Below the pieces are notes generated by a model that saw only the letters and a program-made list of their open reading frames with translations, made no database searches and was not told where the DNA came from. From Rhizobium sp. 007 (GTDB lineage: Bacteria; Pseudomonadota; Alphaproteobacteria; Rhizobiales; Rhizobiaceae), in contig NZ_CP064188.1 of the NCBI RefSeq assembly GCF_015353075.1, positions 496,001 through 560,000 on the forward strand: a stretch of 64,000 nt of DNA, read 5' to 3'. Position numbers and translations under genes: made by a program. Below, one piece after another: positions 26,387 through 35,029 of the stretch. The first letter of the stretch is position 1, and every line of letters starts with the position of its first letter.

Positions 26387-26556
26387 GAAAGGCTGCTGCT
26401 CCGACGAACCGTCAAAGGCACTGAACCCCGTCCGCTGCAGGTTGTTTGCAGACCTGCCTGACGTTGAGGTCATTCGCTCTGAATAAGGAGCACCTTCTTC
26501 CGTTGAAGAAAATTTCGCCCGACCTAGCATTTAGTCTCAGGAATGGGAGATCAATC

Positions 26557-26799
26557 ATGCTGCAAAGACTGGTGCGGGAACCCGATTTTGCCGTGCTCTC
26601 GCGGGCTGTCGGTGAATGGTATCACTATTATCAGGTCGCTCCTGATGAGAAGACAACGGATTTCTTATGTGCTGCTGCCCTTGCATTCTTTAATGACGGT
26701 TATCGCACCTCAGACGACATCGCGACACTGCTCATCGGCACCCACATCGGAGAGCTGGCAACACGCGTGAACGCGCGGTCTTCGTCGGCGATTCACTAG
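26557..26799 (+). CDS. Small helical orphan protein (family A, copy 1)
   Basis: This 80-residue protein has GGGAGATC before its ATG. The pattern is a helix, FLCAAALAFFNDGYRTSDDI, then a second amphipathic helix. The core A-x-x-L-x-F-F-x-x-G-x-x-T-x-x-D-[IL] recurs in the proteins encoded at 27084 and 61657, suggesting one family of short proteins typical of rhizobial accessory DNA. No function is known. Confidence 0.65.
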   Translation: MLQRLVREPDFAVLSRAVGEWYHYYQVAPDEKTTDFLCAAALAFFNDGYRTSDDIATLLIGTHIGELATRVNARSSSAIH

Positions 26800-27083
26800 C
26801 GCCTCGCCGGCTGCTGCCTCCGCACCGAGTGGGAACTGTCGAAGTTCTGTCGGTCGCGGATCTCGATCAAGGTGCTCTGCCTGATATCTACGCCGCGTGT
26901 TCATTGCGGCTGATCCGGCAAATGCGGCCCGCTTGCCAGTCGGAGTGTATTTTAGCATCTTCGAAAGATTTCATTTGCTTTGCTTCCGGGGGCAGCGCAT
27001 GGTTCCCGCCTCCAGCAGGCATCATCACGGGCGCTGCTGTTTGAGGGCTGCCTTGCCCTTGCCCCGACCGAAAGGAGGGCCTT
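26800..27083. other. Intergenic, nothing recognised
   Basis: Short open stretches are present but none has start signals and a domain-like sequence. The ribosome-binding site of the next gene (AAAGGAGGG) lies at its end. Confidence 0.4.
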
Positions 27084-27386
27084 ATGTCTTCCGAATTCTC
27101 TACGAAATATCTGACGAGCCAAGACCTCAGCATGCTGCAGCAGGTGCTGAGTGATGCCGGCTATACAGACGATATTCTTATCGAACCGCCTCGACCTTTC
27201 AATGCAGCAGCCAAGCTGATGGTCCGCCTCTTTCAACAGGGAATGACGGATCCCACCGACCTCGCCAATGAACTTGATCGGCAATTCGGGAAGTCTCGGA
27301 AAATGGAGACGGCTTTTGCAGGTTCACCGCTTCATCGCTTCGCGATCCAAGGTCTTCCGACGGAGCTCCGTTCTATTGTTCATTAA
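27084..27386 (+). CDS. Small helical orphan protein (family A, copy 2)
   Basis: This 100-residue protein starts after the strong ribosome-binding site AAAGGAGGG. The core NAAAKLMVRLFQQGMTDPTDL matches the pattern seen at 26557 and 61657. Its end, HRFAIQGLPTELR, resembles PRYAIQGLPSQI at the end of the protein encoded at 44875, suggesting a shared C-terminal module. Function unknown. Confidence 0.75.
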   Translation: MSSEFSTKYLTSQDLSMLQQVLSDAGYTDDILIEPPRPFNAAAKLMVRLFQQGMTDPTDLANELDRQFGKSRKMETAFAGSPLHRFAIQGLPTELRSIVH

Positions 27387-27461
27387 CGCCCTGCTCAAAG
27401 GCGAGGCTCGATCATGCGGCGGCAGAACTAGCGAACGCTTTGATAGACGAGGAAGTGGACG

Positions 27462-27677
27462 ATGTTTGAAGGCAGCAGAAGGGAAGTGGACGACTGGCAA
27501 GCCGAAAACATGGGCGCGCTAGCGCCAAAAACTGGAAAGTTACTGGGTGACAATCCGTATGATCCCCAAACGGATCCGGTTCGCTACAGGCTCTGGAGAG
27601 AGGCATATTTTAAGGCCCAGAATGAGATCGACGGCTTTAAGCAGGACCCCGCATTGCTCCGAAGCCTGCGCTCCTGA
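27462..27677 (+). CDS. Small protein of the Rmf/CrpP type
   Basis: This 71-residue protein has GAGGAAG before the ATG. The segment MGALAPKTGKLLGDNPYDP followed by RYRLWREAYFKA fits the pattern A-x(5)-G-x(4)-NPY-x(7-9)-W-x-x-[AG]-Y-x-x-A of ribosome modulation factor and CrpP-like proteins. Ribosome binding in stress is a possible role; the match is by pattern only. Confidence 0.6.
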   Translation: MFEGSRREVDDWQAENMGALAPKTGKLLGDNPYDPQTDPVRYRLWREAYFKAQNEIDGFKQDPALLRSLRS

Positions 27678-27802
27678 AATCCAACTTTGATGATGCCGGC
27701 GCTGATCGCCATCGCGATCTTTCCGCTGATCACTGGCACAAGGAAGCTCAGAAGGACCGTCGAGCCGCCGGAGACATAATGTTGTTCGACTGAGGAGGAG
27801 CA

Positions 27803-28087
27803 ATGTCGCTTAAAATGCGCCCGAACATGCCGCCGTTCGTCACCAATGAGAACGGCCACATCCCAATGACCGACATCGCGGCGAACTGGCTCGTGATCGT
27901 GACGCGCGAAGCTTTGGAGAGAGTAGCGTCGCCGCCCGACGCGTCGCTGGAGCGCCTGCTGGCATATGCCGACACCTTCGGCGAGGTCGCCACATATAAA
28001 TTGGAGCATGGCCGCGCCGGCGAAGAGGAAACCATCTGGGTTCAAAGCGCGGATGTTGTCGAATGGCGAGGCACACAATCTATGTAA
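27803..28087 (+). CDS. Small hypothetical protein, possibly DUF1488-like
   Basis: This 94-residue protein starts after a strong GAGGAGGAG. The segment VIVTREALERVASPPDASLE, the following LLAYADTFGEVATYK and the ending IWVQSADVVEW resemble the second half of DUF1488 proteins such as the one encoded at 51407, but the N-terminal FPNRSRS motif is absent. Function unknown. Confidence 0.65.
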   Translation: MSLKMRPNMPPFVTNENGHIPMTDIAANWLVIVTREALERVASPPDASLERLLAYADTFGEVATYKLEHGRAGEEETIWVQSADVVEWRGTQSM

Positions 28088-28245
28088 GTTCCTTCGACTA
28101 TGCGGGCCGCAGCCACGGGGTCACCCGCCTTTCGATGCGCCGATACGCTCGTATCGTTCATCGGAAGGTCGCGAGCGCCGGACCAGATTCGAGCGGCTAC
28201 GGGAGGAAGACCGCTCAAACCTAAAAGAAGACGGGCAACCGGATT

Positions 28246-28872
28246 TCAGGCTGCCTTAACGGGAACACTCGCTGCCCTGTAGGCGATCAAGTCTTCGATG
28301 GTGATCAGATGGAGGCCATGCCGTTCAGAAAACCGTTCGAGTTCGGGAAGGCGTGCCATCGTGCCATCGTCGTTGGCCACCTCGCAAATCACCCCGGACG
28401 GGGACAGACCGGCAAGCTTGGCGAGATCCACCGCTGCTTCGGTGTGGCCAGGGCGGGAAAGAACGCCGTTCGGGTGGGCTCGAAGCGGAAAGATATGACC
28501 TGGTCGGGCAAAATCCTCGGGGCGAGAGCCTTTTCTGACGAGTGCTTGAACGGTGGCAGCCCTGTCGGCGGCCGATATCCCAGTCGTCGTTTCGGGAATG
28601 TAGTCCACGGAGACGGTGAAGGCAGTCTTCAGCACCTCGGTGTTGCGTGGAACCATCAAAGGAATATCGAGCTCGTCGAGCCTGTCGCCTTCCATCGCAA
28701 CGCAGATAAGGCCACGGGCGTGGTTCATCATGAACGCGATCGCTTGCGGAGTGACGGCCTCCGACGCGATCACGAGATCGCCTTCGTTTTCCCGGTCACG
28801 GTCATCGACAACGACGACGATCTCGCCCCGCGCAATAGCGGCGACCGCATCGTCGATTTTGGAAATTGCCAT
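28246..28872 (-). CDS. ribB: 3,4-dihydroxy-2-butanone-4-phosphate synthase
   Basis: This 208-residue protein matches monofunctional RibB throughout: VVVDDRDRENEGDLVIASE (metal and phosphate loop), FMMNHARGLICVAM, RPGHIFPL and SRPGHTEAAVDLAKLAG (catalytic HTE region), with EVANDDGTMARLPEL near the end. It converts ribulose 5-phosphate to formate and the four-carbon riboflavin precursor. No GTP cyclohydrolase II domain is fused. The ATG at 28872 follows AAAGGCAAG. An FMN riboswitch lies upstream, so flavin represses it. This extra ribB could support the flavin-dependent pathways of the window. Confidence 0.96.
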   Translation of the reverse strand: MAISKIDDAVAAIARGEIVVVVDDRDRENEGDLVIASEAVTPQAIAFMMNHARGLICVAMEGDRLDELDIPLMVPRNTEVLKTAFTVSVDYIPETTTGISAADRAATVQALVRKGSRPEDFARPGHIFPLRAHPNGVLSRPGHTEAAVDLAKLAGLSPSGVICEVANDDGTMARLPELERFSERHGLHLITIEDLIAYRAASVPVKAA

Positions 28873-28958
28873 TTTCTTGCCTTTCAAGGGTTAGCCGTTG
28901 TGAGCGGCGTGCATGGCCTGTCAAAGCCACCATTTTCCCTTGGGCGAACAAGCATAGG

Positions 28959-28980
28959 AAACGCCGCACTTGAGGCGGCG
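28959..28980 (-). terminator. Expression-platform terminator of the FMN riboswitch
   Basis: On the minus strand CGCCGC, loop CTCAAGT, GCGGCG and TTT form a small terminator 12 bases after the aptamer and 87 bases before the ribB start. It would form when FMN is bound. Confidence 0.6.
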
Positions 28981-28991
28981 TCCGCTGCATT

Positions 28992-29130
28992 GCTCTCTTC
29001 CATCCGGACTGTAACCGTCGGCTCCGGCATCTCACCGGATCTGCTGACCCTCCGCATCCACGAAGGCGCTCGCGGGCTCCGAGTTGCCTCGATACCGCCG
29101 GTGGGGAATTGCACCCCGCCCTGAGAACGC
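28992..29130 (-). promoter_or_regulatory. FMN riboswitch (RFN element)
   Basis: Read on the minus strand, the sequence shows the conserved order of the RFN element: GCGTTCTCAGGGCGGGGTGC, then AATTCCCCACCGGCGGT, AGCCCGCGAGCG, GGTCAGCAGATCCGGTG, and GCCGACGGTTACAGTCCGGA, closing with GAAGAGAG. All six helices of the aptamer appear present. It controls ribB, 120 bases downstream. Confidence 0.96.
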
Positions 29131-29238
29131 GTGTAACATAGAGGATCGATGCCGTGTTCTGCAAGAGGCTGCCGGCTGCCGGCCCATCGAGAATCTGTTT
29201 TTCGCGGTGTACGCACCGTTCCTCAATGTCGAATAAAG

Positions 29239-30021
29239 CTACGACATGATCAGACCGCCATCGACGTTGATCGTCTGGCCGGTGATGTAGGCAGCATCGT
29301 CGCTGGCAAGGAAGGTGACGAGACCGGCGACATCCTCGCCAGATCCTGCCCGCTTCATGGGAATCCCTTCGACCCACTCTTTCATGAGTTCTCCGGGGCC
29401 GTAGTTGCCGAGGAGTTTGCCCCAGGCCTGATCGTTATAGGCCCACATGTCCGTTTCGATGATACCGGGGCAGAAGGCATTCACGGTGATGTTTTCGGTC
29501 GCGACTTCCTTGGCAAGGCTCTGGGTGATCCCGACGACGCCCATTTTTGAAGCGGCGTAGTGTGGGGTGTAGATGAACCCGTCGCGGGCTTGGCCGGAGG
29601 CGGTGTTGATGATGCGGCCGCCGCGTCCCAGCCTGCGCATGCGCAGAATTGCTTCCTGCGCGCACAAGAAGACGCCCTTGGTGTTGACGGCCATGACCCT
29701 GTCCCACTCGCCTTCCGTCATGTCTTCGATGCGGGCGATGGTGATGACGCCGGCGTTCTGGATCGACACGTCGACAGTGCCGTAAGCTTTCTCCGCCGCG
29801 TCATAGAGAGCCTTCACGCTGGCTTTGTCGGTGACGTCTCCGACGAAGGAGATAGCATTGCCGGCATCGGTTTTGATTTGCTCGGCGACTGCATGGACCG
29901 ACTCTTCGTTTGCTGAGACCACGAGATTGGCGCCTTCTCTCGCAAACCGCTTGGCGATCGCCGCGCCGATCCCGCGGCTGGCTCCCGTGATGACGACGGT
30001 CTTGTTTTCGAAGCGTTTCAT
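29239..30021 (-). CDS. SDR-family sugar/polyol dehydrogenase
   Basis: This 260-residue classical SDR has the cofactor motif TGASRGIG (residues 12-19), the NAG motif in SIQNAGVITIA, the catalytic serine in NTASGQARDG and YAASK (Tyr-x-x-x-Lys). The C-terminal ITGQTINVDGGLIMS closes the fold. It is the last gene of the minus-strand ribose-type ABC operon. It probably interconverts a polyol and a ketose; the exact substrate is unknown. The ATG at 30021 follows GGAAGAGAGA. Confidence 0.88.
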   Translation of the reverse strand: MKRFENKTVVITGASRGIGAAIAKRFAREGANLVVSANEESVHAVAEQIKTDAGNAISFVGDVTDKASVKALYDAAEKAYGTVDVSIQNAGVITIARIEDMTEGEWDRVMAVNTKGVFLCAQEAILRMRRLGRGGRIINTASGQARDGFIYTPHYAASKMGVVGITQSLAKEVATENITVNAFCPGIIETDMWAYNDQAWGKLLGNYGPGELMKEWVEGIPMKRAGSGEDVAGLVTFLASDDAAYITGQTINVDGGLIMS

Positions 30022-30099
30022 TCTCTCTTCCTTTCCCGTTGCCAGGCGATATCGGTCGTCGGCCACAGAGCCGGCAGTTCCTGTTGCGTCATGCTGCCT

Positions 30100-30468
30100 T
30101 CAAGTGGCTGCAGAAATGATCTCGGCCTTGTGAGCGACAGTGGCCCCTCTGGCTATGGCGTCAATGTCGTCGTGGAACGCGCGACGTTCGGAATGGCCTA
30201 GAATTACCAAGCATGCACCCCCATCGACGAGCGTGTCCTCCCAGACGTGTGCGGTGCAGGCGCCCGGCGCCTTTCGCTGGCGGTGTCGCGCGACGGTAAT
30301 CGCGGTCGAACCCTGCGAGCGCTTCGCGGGGTTCTCGATCGGCGTGAAGGGCGAGCGGACGACGATGTCGCACGCCGCCTCGCTCGTAAGTCCCTTCAGC
30401 GCCTCGATCTCGGCCAGGGAGGAAGCGAGACCGTGTATTTTCCAGCTGCCGGCAATCAGCTTTCGCAT
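30100..30468 (-). pseudogene. Truncated triosephosphate isomerase-like gene
   Basis: The frame encodes 122 residues matching only the first half of triosephosphate isomerase: MRKLIAGSWKIHG (catalytic lysine kept, the usual preceding asparagine changed to serine) and VILGHSERR with the catalytic histidine. The second half, with the catalytic glutamate and phosphate loop, is missing and I do not see it downstream. Related tetritol loci carry a full-length tpi paralogue. I read this as a truncated remnant; a folded half-protein is unlikely. Confidence 0.75.
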
Positions 30469-30472
30469 GGCA

Positions 30473-31261
30473 TCACCAGCAGCAGAAACCGCCGTCGACA
30501 AGCAGATCGACGCCTGTCACGAAACTTGCCGCATTCGACAGCAGGAACACGGCCGGACCGACCATCTCGTCGACCGTTGCCATGCGCTGCATCGGCGTCT
30601 GCTCTTCGAAGAGCTTGGTCTGATGGACCATCTCGGGACGCGTGTTCATCGGCGTCGCCGTGTATCCGGGCGAGATCGTGTTGACGCGGATGCCACGGCC
30701 GACCCATTCCATCGCCATGGACTTCGACATATGGATCACGCCGGCCTTGGAAGCGTTATAGTGCGCCTGGCTCAGTCCCCGGTTGACGATCACGCCGGAC
30801 ATGGACGCGATATTGACGATGGATCCGCGTCCGTTCTTCAACATGGCGCGGGCCTCGGCCTGGCAAGAAAGGAAGACCCCTTTCAGGTTGATGTCCATCA
30901 ACGTCTGGTACTGATCCTCTTCCATCTCTTCCGCCGGGTTGGCGTTGGCAATACCCGCGGCATTGACGGCAAGCGTCAGTGCGCCGAGCTCTGCCTCGGT
31001 GCGTGCTACCGCCGCGCTGAGGGATGACTTGCGCGTGACGTCCGCTTCGATCTGGATGGAGCGGCGGCCTGCGCCCTGAATGTGTCTAGCCGTGTTGGCC
31101 AGTCCGTCATCGGTTCGGCGGTCGAGCAGCGCGACGTCGGCGCCGCACTGTGCAAGACCCATGGCAATGCGCTGCCCAATTCCGCTGCCGGCTCCGGTCA
31201 CGATGGCAACCTGGCCGCTGAGATCGAAAAGCTTCGGGGCGTTCAGAGTGATGTCGGACAC
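30473..31261 (-). CDS. SDR-family polyol/sugar dehydrogenase
   Basis: This 262-residue SDR has TGAGSGIGQRIAMGLA, LDRRTDDG (an aspartate at the end of strand 2, which favours NAD), NAAGIANANPAEEM, VNIASMSGVIVN and HYNASKAGVIHM. The GTG start at 31261 is preceded by AAGGAAGAG. It follows the ABC ATPase gene by 22 bases, in the same operon. It probably oxidises the imported polyol to a ketose that is then phosphorylated by the FGGY kinase encoded divergently. Confidence 0.9.
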   Translation of the reverse strand: MSDITLNAPKLFDLSGQVAIVTGAGSGIGQRIAMGLAQCGADVALLDRRTDDGLANTARHIQGAGRRSIQIEADVTRKSSLSAAVARTEAELGALTLAVNAAGIANANPAEEMEEDQYQTLMDINLKGVFLSCQAEARAMLKNGRGSIVNIASMSGVIVNRGLSQAHYNASKAGVIHMSKSMAMEWVGRGIRVNTISPGYTATPMNTRPEMVHQTKLFEEQTPMQRMATVDEMVGPAVFLLSNAASFVTGVDLLVDGGFCCW

Positions 31262-31283
31262 CGCTCTTCCTTTCTCTGTCTAT

Positions 31284-32762
31284 TTAGATTGTAGCGAGCT
31301 CCATGACCGAGACGTCATTTGCCTCGTCACGATTGAGAATGCCTGCCTGCTTGCCCTGGGCAAGCACGAGAATGCGATTTGAGACGCCGAGAACTTCCTC
31401 GAGGTCCGAGCTCACGACGATGACCGCCACGCCCTGTTTCGCAAGATTGACGATGATGTCGTAGATGCCCGCTCGGGCGCCGACGTCGATGCCTCTCGTG
31501 GGTTCGTCGAGGACCACGACCTTGGGATTGCGCATGAGCCATTTCGCGATGACGACCTTCTGCTGGTTGCCGCCGGACAGGTCCGAAGCATATTGCTCTG
31601 CGCGACCCTTGACGCCGAACTTGGCAACCGCCTTCTGCGCGAACGAGCGCTTGACGCGGGGTGTGATCCAACGTCCACCCAGCATGTCGAGATTGGCGTA
31701 GATAATGTTCTCGCCGATCCGGTGCCCGACCACCAGACCCTGGTCCTTGCGATCTTCCGGAACCATTACGATGCCTTTGGCGATCGCGTCGGCAGGATCG
31801 CGGAGCCTCAGTTCTTCGCCTTCCAGCTTGATCGAGCCTGCACTGATCGGATCCGCACCCGAGATGGCGCGCACAAGTTCCGTGCGGCCGGCGCCGACCA
31901 GGCCGGCAATTCCAAGGATTTCGCCTGCCTTCACGTCGAAGGTAACGTCGCGGAACGAATTGTCCGGAGAACTCAGCCCCGACACCTCAAGTACCGAATG
32001 GTCCGTCGGAACGGGCAGGGTTGGGAACAGACGGTCGAGCGAACGTCCAACCATGCTCTCGACAATCGTGCGCACGGGCGTCGCGCTGTCGGCGAATTCC
32101 TGCACGCGCTCACCGTCGCGAAGCACGACGATCCGGTCGGTAATCTGCCTGATCTCCTCCATGCGGTGGGAGATGTAGATGATGCCAACGCCTTCGGACC
32201 GAAGCTTTCGGACCTGTTCGAAAAGAGCTTCCGTCTCCGCGCCACCGAGTGCTGCGGTCGGCTCGTCCAGTATCAGGAGCTTTGCATTCAGAGCCAGCGC
32301 TTTCGCGATTTCGATGAGCTGCTGATTTGCGGTCGAAAGGCCAGCGACTCTCCGCGTTGCTGGTATATGAAGGTTCAGGCGAGCGAGCTGCTCCGTTGCG
32401 CGGCGAACCATCTGGGCGCGGTCGACGACGCCGTTCTTCATGGGCCAGCGTCCGATGAAGACGTTTTCTGCAATGGAAAGCTGCGGAAGGAGTTGCAGCT
32501 CCTGGTGGATCAGGACGACACCCTTGTCGATCGCCTCCCTTGGGGTGGCCGGGGCATAAGGCTGCCCCAGCCATGTCATTGATCCTTCGGATGGCGTGCG
32601 TGACCCGGCGATGATGCCGGAGAGCGTTGACTTGCCCGCTCCGTTCTCACCCAGAAGTGCAACAACTTCGCCCGGATAGACGTCAAGGCTGACATTCCTC
32701 AGAACCTGGAGCGGTCCATATCGCTTGGATATGCCCCTCAGGGAAAGAACCGGATCGGTCAC
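31284..32762 (-). CDS. Sugar ABC importer ATPase, RbsA/MglA type
   Basis: This 492-residue protein holds two fused ATPase halves. The first has Walker A GENGAGKSTL, LSTANQQ as a variant signature and LLILDEPTAAL. The second has a degenerate Walker A (GLVGAGRTEL), signature LSGGNQQK and VVLDEPTRGID, the usual pattern of ribose/galactose importers. The GTG start at 32762 follows AGGAGGTGTGCC. Confidence 0.93.
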   Translation of the reverse strand: MTDPVLSLRGISKRYGPLQVLRNVSLDVYPGEVVALLGENGAGKSTLSGIIAGSRTPSEGSMTWLGQPYAPATPREAIDKGVVLIHQELQLLPQLSIAENVFIGRWPMKNGVVDRAQMVRRATEQLARLNLHIPATRRVAGLSTANQQLIEIAKALALNAKLLILDEPTAALGGAETEALFEQVRKLRSEGVGIIYISHRMEEIRQITDRIVVLRDGERVQEFADSATPVRTIVESMVGRSLDRLFPTLPVPTDHSVLEVSGLSSPDNSFRDVTFDVKAGEILGIAGLVGAGRTELVRAISGADPISAGSIKLEGEELRLRDPADAIAKGIVMVPEDRKDQGLVVGHRIGENIIYANLDMLGGRWITPRVKRSFAQKAVAKFGVKGRAEQYASDLSGGNQQKVVIAKWLMRNPKVVVLDEPTRGIDVGARAGIYDIIVNLAKQGVAVIVVSSDLEEVLGVSNRILVLAQGKQAGILNRDEANDVSVMELATI

Positions 32763-32790
32763 GGCACACCTCCTCAAGACCTCGACTTTG

Positions 32791-33720
32791 TTACGGGTGG
32801 CTGGCGATGAAACCTGCGACGTTTTCCTTGGTCGTCAGCGTGGCATCCAAGAGCTGTACCGGCGGTACCTTCTCTCCGGCGACGAGCTTGGCGGCGTTTG
32901 CGACCGCGTCGCGTCCCATCTTCTGCGTTTGCTGCGTTGCAGTCACGTCGAAGACACCCTTGCTGAGCGCTTCAAGGGCTGCTGTGTCACCGTCGAAGCC
33001 GCCCACCACGATCTTCTGAGAGGGATTGGCGACCTTGATTGCCTGCGCGGCGCCAAGTGCGAGTGCGTCGGCCTGGGCAAATACGATCGAGACGTCGGGA
33101 TTTGCCTGGAGCATGTTCTGCATGATCTGGAATCCTTCGTCCTGGCTCCAGATGTTCGAGTACTGCTCGGCAACAACCTTCACGTCCGGATTGGACTTGA
33201 GGGATTCAGCGCATCCCTTGGAGCGGTCGACCTCGGGCGTCGTCCCCTTCTGGCCATGGATGATAACCATTTTGCCCTTGCCGCCGGCTTGCTTCAGAAT
33301 GTAGTCGCAGACGGCCTTGGCGGACGCGACGGAATCCGTTGCAAGGAAGGTGTCGCCGGGTGCTCCGTCGGCGTTTCGGTCAACGTTCACCACCGGAACG
33401 CCGGCATTCTTGGCAAGCTTGACCGGAACGGTCGCTGCGGCCGCACCCGCCGGAATGTAGATCAGTGCGTCGATGTTCTGGGTCAGAAGATCCTGGATCT
33501 GGTTGACCTGCGTCGGTCCGTCGCCCTTCGCGTCGACCGTGACGACTTCGATGCCATGCTTCTTGGCTTCGTCCTCGACGGACTGCTTGATCTGATTGAA
33601 GAAGTTTGCCTGAAGGTTGGCAACGGCCAGGCCGAGCTTCTTCAGCTCCGCCGCATGTACGGGCCCGAGCGTGAGAACAAGTAGTGCGGCAGACGCGAGC
33701 ATGGTGCGCGCAATTTTCAT
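32791..33720 (-). CDS. Sugar-binding protein of the ribose-type ABC importer (RbsB-like)
   Basis: This 309-residue protein has a signal peptide ending LGPVHA and the periplasmic type-1 sugar-binding fold: KLGLAVANLQANFFNQI, DALIYIPAGAAAATVPVKLA, VPVVNVDRNADG, IVFAQADALALGAAQAIK and VGGFDGDTAALEAL. The ATG at 33720 follows GGAGGAA. The ligand is probably a polyol or pentose/tetrose, given the downstream SDRs. Confidence 0.92.
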   Translation of the reverse strand: MKIARTMLASAALLVLTLGPVHAAELKKLGLAVANLQANFFNQIKQSVEDEAKKHGIEVVTVDAKGDGPTQVNQIQDLLTQNIDALIYIPAGAAAATVPVKLAKNAGVPVVNVDRNADGAPGDTFLATDSVASAKAVCDYILKQAGGKGKMVIIHGQKGTTPEVDRSKGCAESLKSNPDVKVVAEQYSNIWSQDEGFQIMQNMLQANPDVSIVFAQADALALGAAQAIKVANPSQKIVVGGFDGDTAALEALSKGVFDVTATQQTQKMGRDAVANAAKLVAGEKVPPVQLLDATLTTKENVAGFIASHP

Positions 33721-33837
33721 TTTAATTCCTCCGTTGTTTGATGGAACCCTCGGGTCATTCCTCCCCCTCGGGGTATTGATCCGCCCCAACCTTTGGGGGC
33801 GGAATTCGTGGAGCGGGCCAACTCGGCGGCCGGCTCG

Positions 33838-34818
33838 TCAGGCGCGACGCCGACGAATTGTCTCCGCGCCGACCGCAAGCACGATGACGATGCCGATGAT
33901 CACCTGCTGAAGGAACGGCGAGACATTGAGAAGATTGAGACCGTTACGAAGGACGCCGATGATGAGAACACCGATGAGCGTCCCCCCGATACCGCCGGCG
34001 CCGCCAGAGAGCGAAGTCCCGCCGATGACGACCGCAGCGATGGTGTCCAACTCATAGCCAAAGCCACTGGACGGCTGGACCGAGTCCAGGCGGGCCGCGA
34101 GCACGATGCCTGCTAGTCCTGCAAGGACTGCGCTGATCACATAGACGCCGATCGTCACGAGCTGGACGTTGATGCCCGCCAGGCGGGCGACCTCCGGATT
34201 TCCGCCCACGGCGTAGAGCATTCGACCTTCGGAACGAAAGTGCAGGAATAGCCAAGCGGCAAGGACGACGGCAAGCATCAGAAAGACGGTGGCCGTCAGC
34301 ACACCGAAATGGCGATCGATTGCGAGCATCATGAACCAGTCAGGGAATCCCACGATCTGCTGACCGTCCGTGATCATGTTTGCGACGCCGCGAGCCGCCG
34401 ACATCATGGCCAGAGTGGCGATGAACGCCGGAACCCTGAACTGCGTCACCAGCAGGCCTACGATCAGCCCCGAAACCGCGGATGCGGTCAGACCGAAAGC
34501 GACCCCGACGGGAAGCGGAAGGCCGGCGATATTGGCGGTCCAGCCCATGACCATCATCGCAAGGGCAAGAACCGAACCGACCGACAGGTCAATGCCGCCG
34601 ATGAGGATGACGAAGGTCATTCCAACCGCCATGATGCCAAGGACGGTGATCTGATCGAGGATATTGAGGCCGTTTCGAACCGAGAGAAACGCGTCTGTGC
34701 TGAAGCTCAGGAAGACGCAAAGCGCGAGCAGCCCCACGAGCGGGCCGGTGGCACCCTTGAGCTTGCTCAGCCAGGTGCCGGATGAAAGCCTCTGTTCATT
34801 GATGTCGAGCGCCACCAT
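33838..34818 (-). CDS. Sugar ABC importer permease (RbsC-like)
   Basis: This 326-residue permease with about ten helices has ITVLGIMAVGMTFVILIGGI, DLSVGSVLALAMMV, VPAFIATLAMMSAARGVAN and TIAAVVIGGTSLSGGAGGI, all characteristic of the RbsC/XylH family. The ATG at 34818 follows AGGGAGGAACG. It is the first gene of the minus-strand operon, transcribed from the operator-bearing divergent region. Confidence 0.92.
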   Translation of the reverse strand: MVALDINEQRLSSGTWLSKLKGATGPLVGLLALCVFLSFSTDAFLSVRNGLNILDQITVLGIMAVGMTFVILIGGIDLSVGSVLALAMMVMGWTANIAGLPLPVGVAFGLTASAVSGLIVGLLVTQFRVPAFIATLAMMSAARGVANMITDGQQIVGFPDWFMMLAIDRHFGVLTATVFLMLAVVLAAWLFLHFRSEGRMLYAVGGNPEVARLAGINVQLVTIGVYVISAVLAGLAGIVLAARLDSVQPSSGFGYELDTIAAVVIGGTSLSGGAGGIGGTLIGVLIIGVLRNGLNLLNVSPFLQQVIIGIVIVLAVGAETIRRRRA

Positions 34819-34843
34819 CGTTCCTCCCTGGGTCTAGCTGGTA

Positions 34844-34879
34844 GCCAATATTCGTGCAGGCAGGAATAATTATTCACAC
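34844..34879 (-). promoter_or_regulatory. Operator-like repeats before the minus-strand importer operon
   Basis: GCCAATATTCGTGCA (34844-34858) and AATAATTATTCACAC (34865-34879) are diverged copies of the two arms found at 34982-35021 (12 of 15 and 13 of 15 positions). GAATAATTATTC inside the second is itself a perfect palindrome. The element is 26 bases from the permease start. Confidence 0.5.
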
Positions 34880-34981
34880 CCGTTGGAAAATTCATTAACA
34901 AGTTGGTTTGCGGCTGTCAACAGCATTTGTCCGCGCCACTGGGTGTGCGATGTTCGCGTAAGGGGCTTGACTAAATGGCAT

Positions 34982-35021
34982 CATGTGCAAAAATATTGCC
35001 GACTGAATAATTATGCACATG
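34982..35021 (+). promoter_or_regulatory. Operator-like inverted repeat before the transketolase operon
   Basis: CATGTGCAAAAATATT (34982-34997) and AATAATTATGCACATG (35006-35021) are inverted repeats matching at 14 of 16 positions with an 8-base spacer, ending 8 bases before the first start. SorC-type regulators bind long imperfect palindromes of this sort; the local SorC gene at 38349 is the candidate binder. Confidence 0.55.
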
Positions 35022-35029
35022 AGGAATCC

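Noticed and set aside
26400..26475. TGAAC-N16-TGTT box before the 26557 gene (a similar one before DoxX)
   Set aside because: It differs from the EcfG consensus in both boxes; likely chance.
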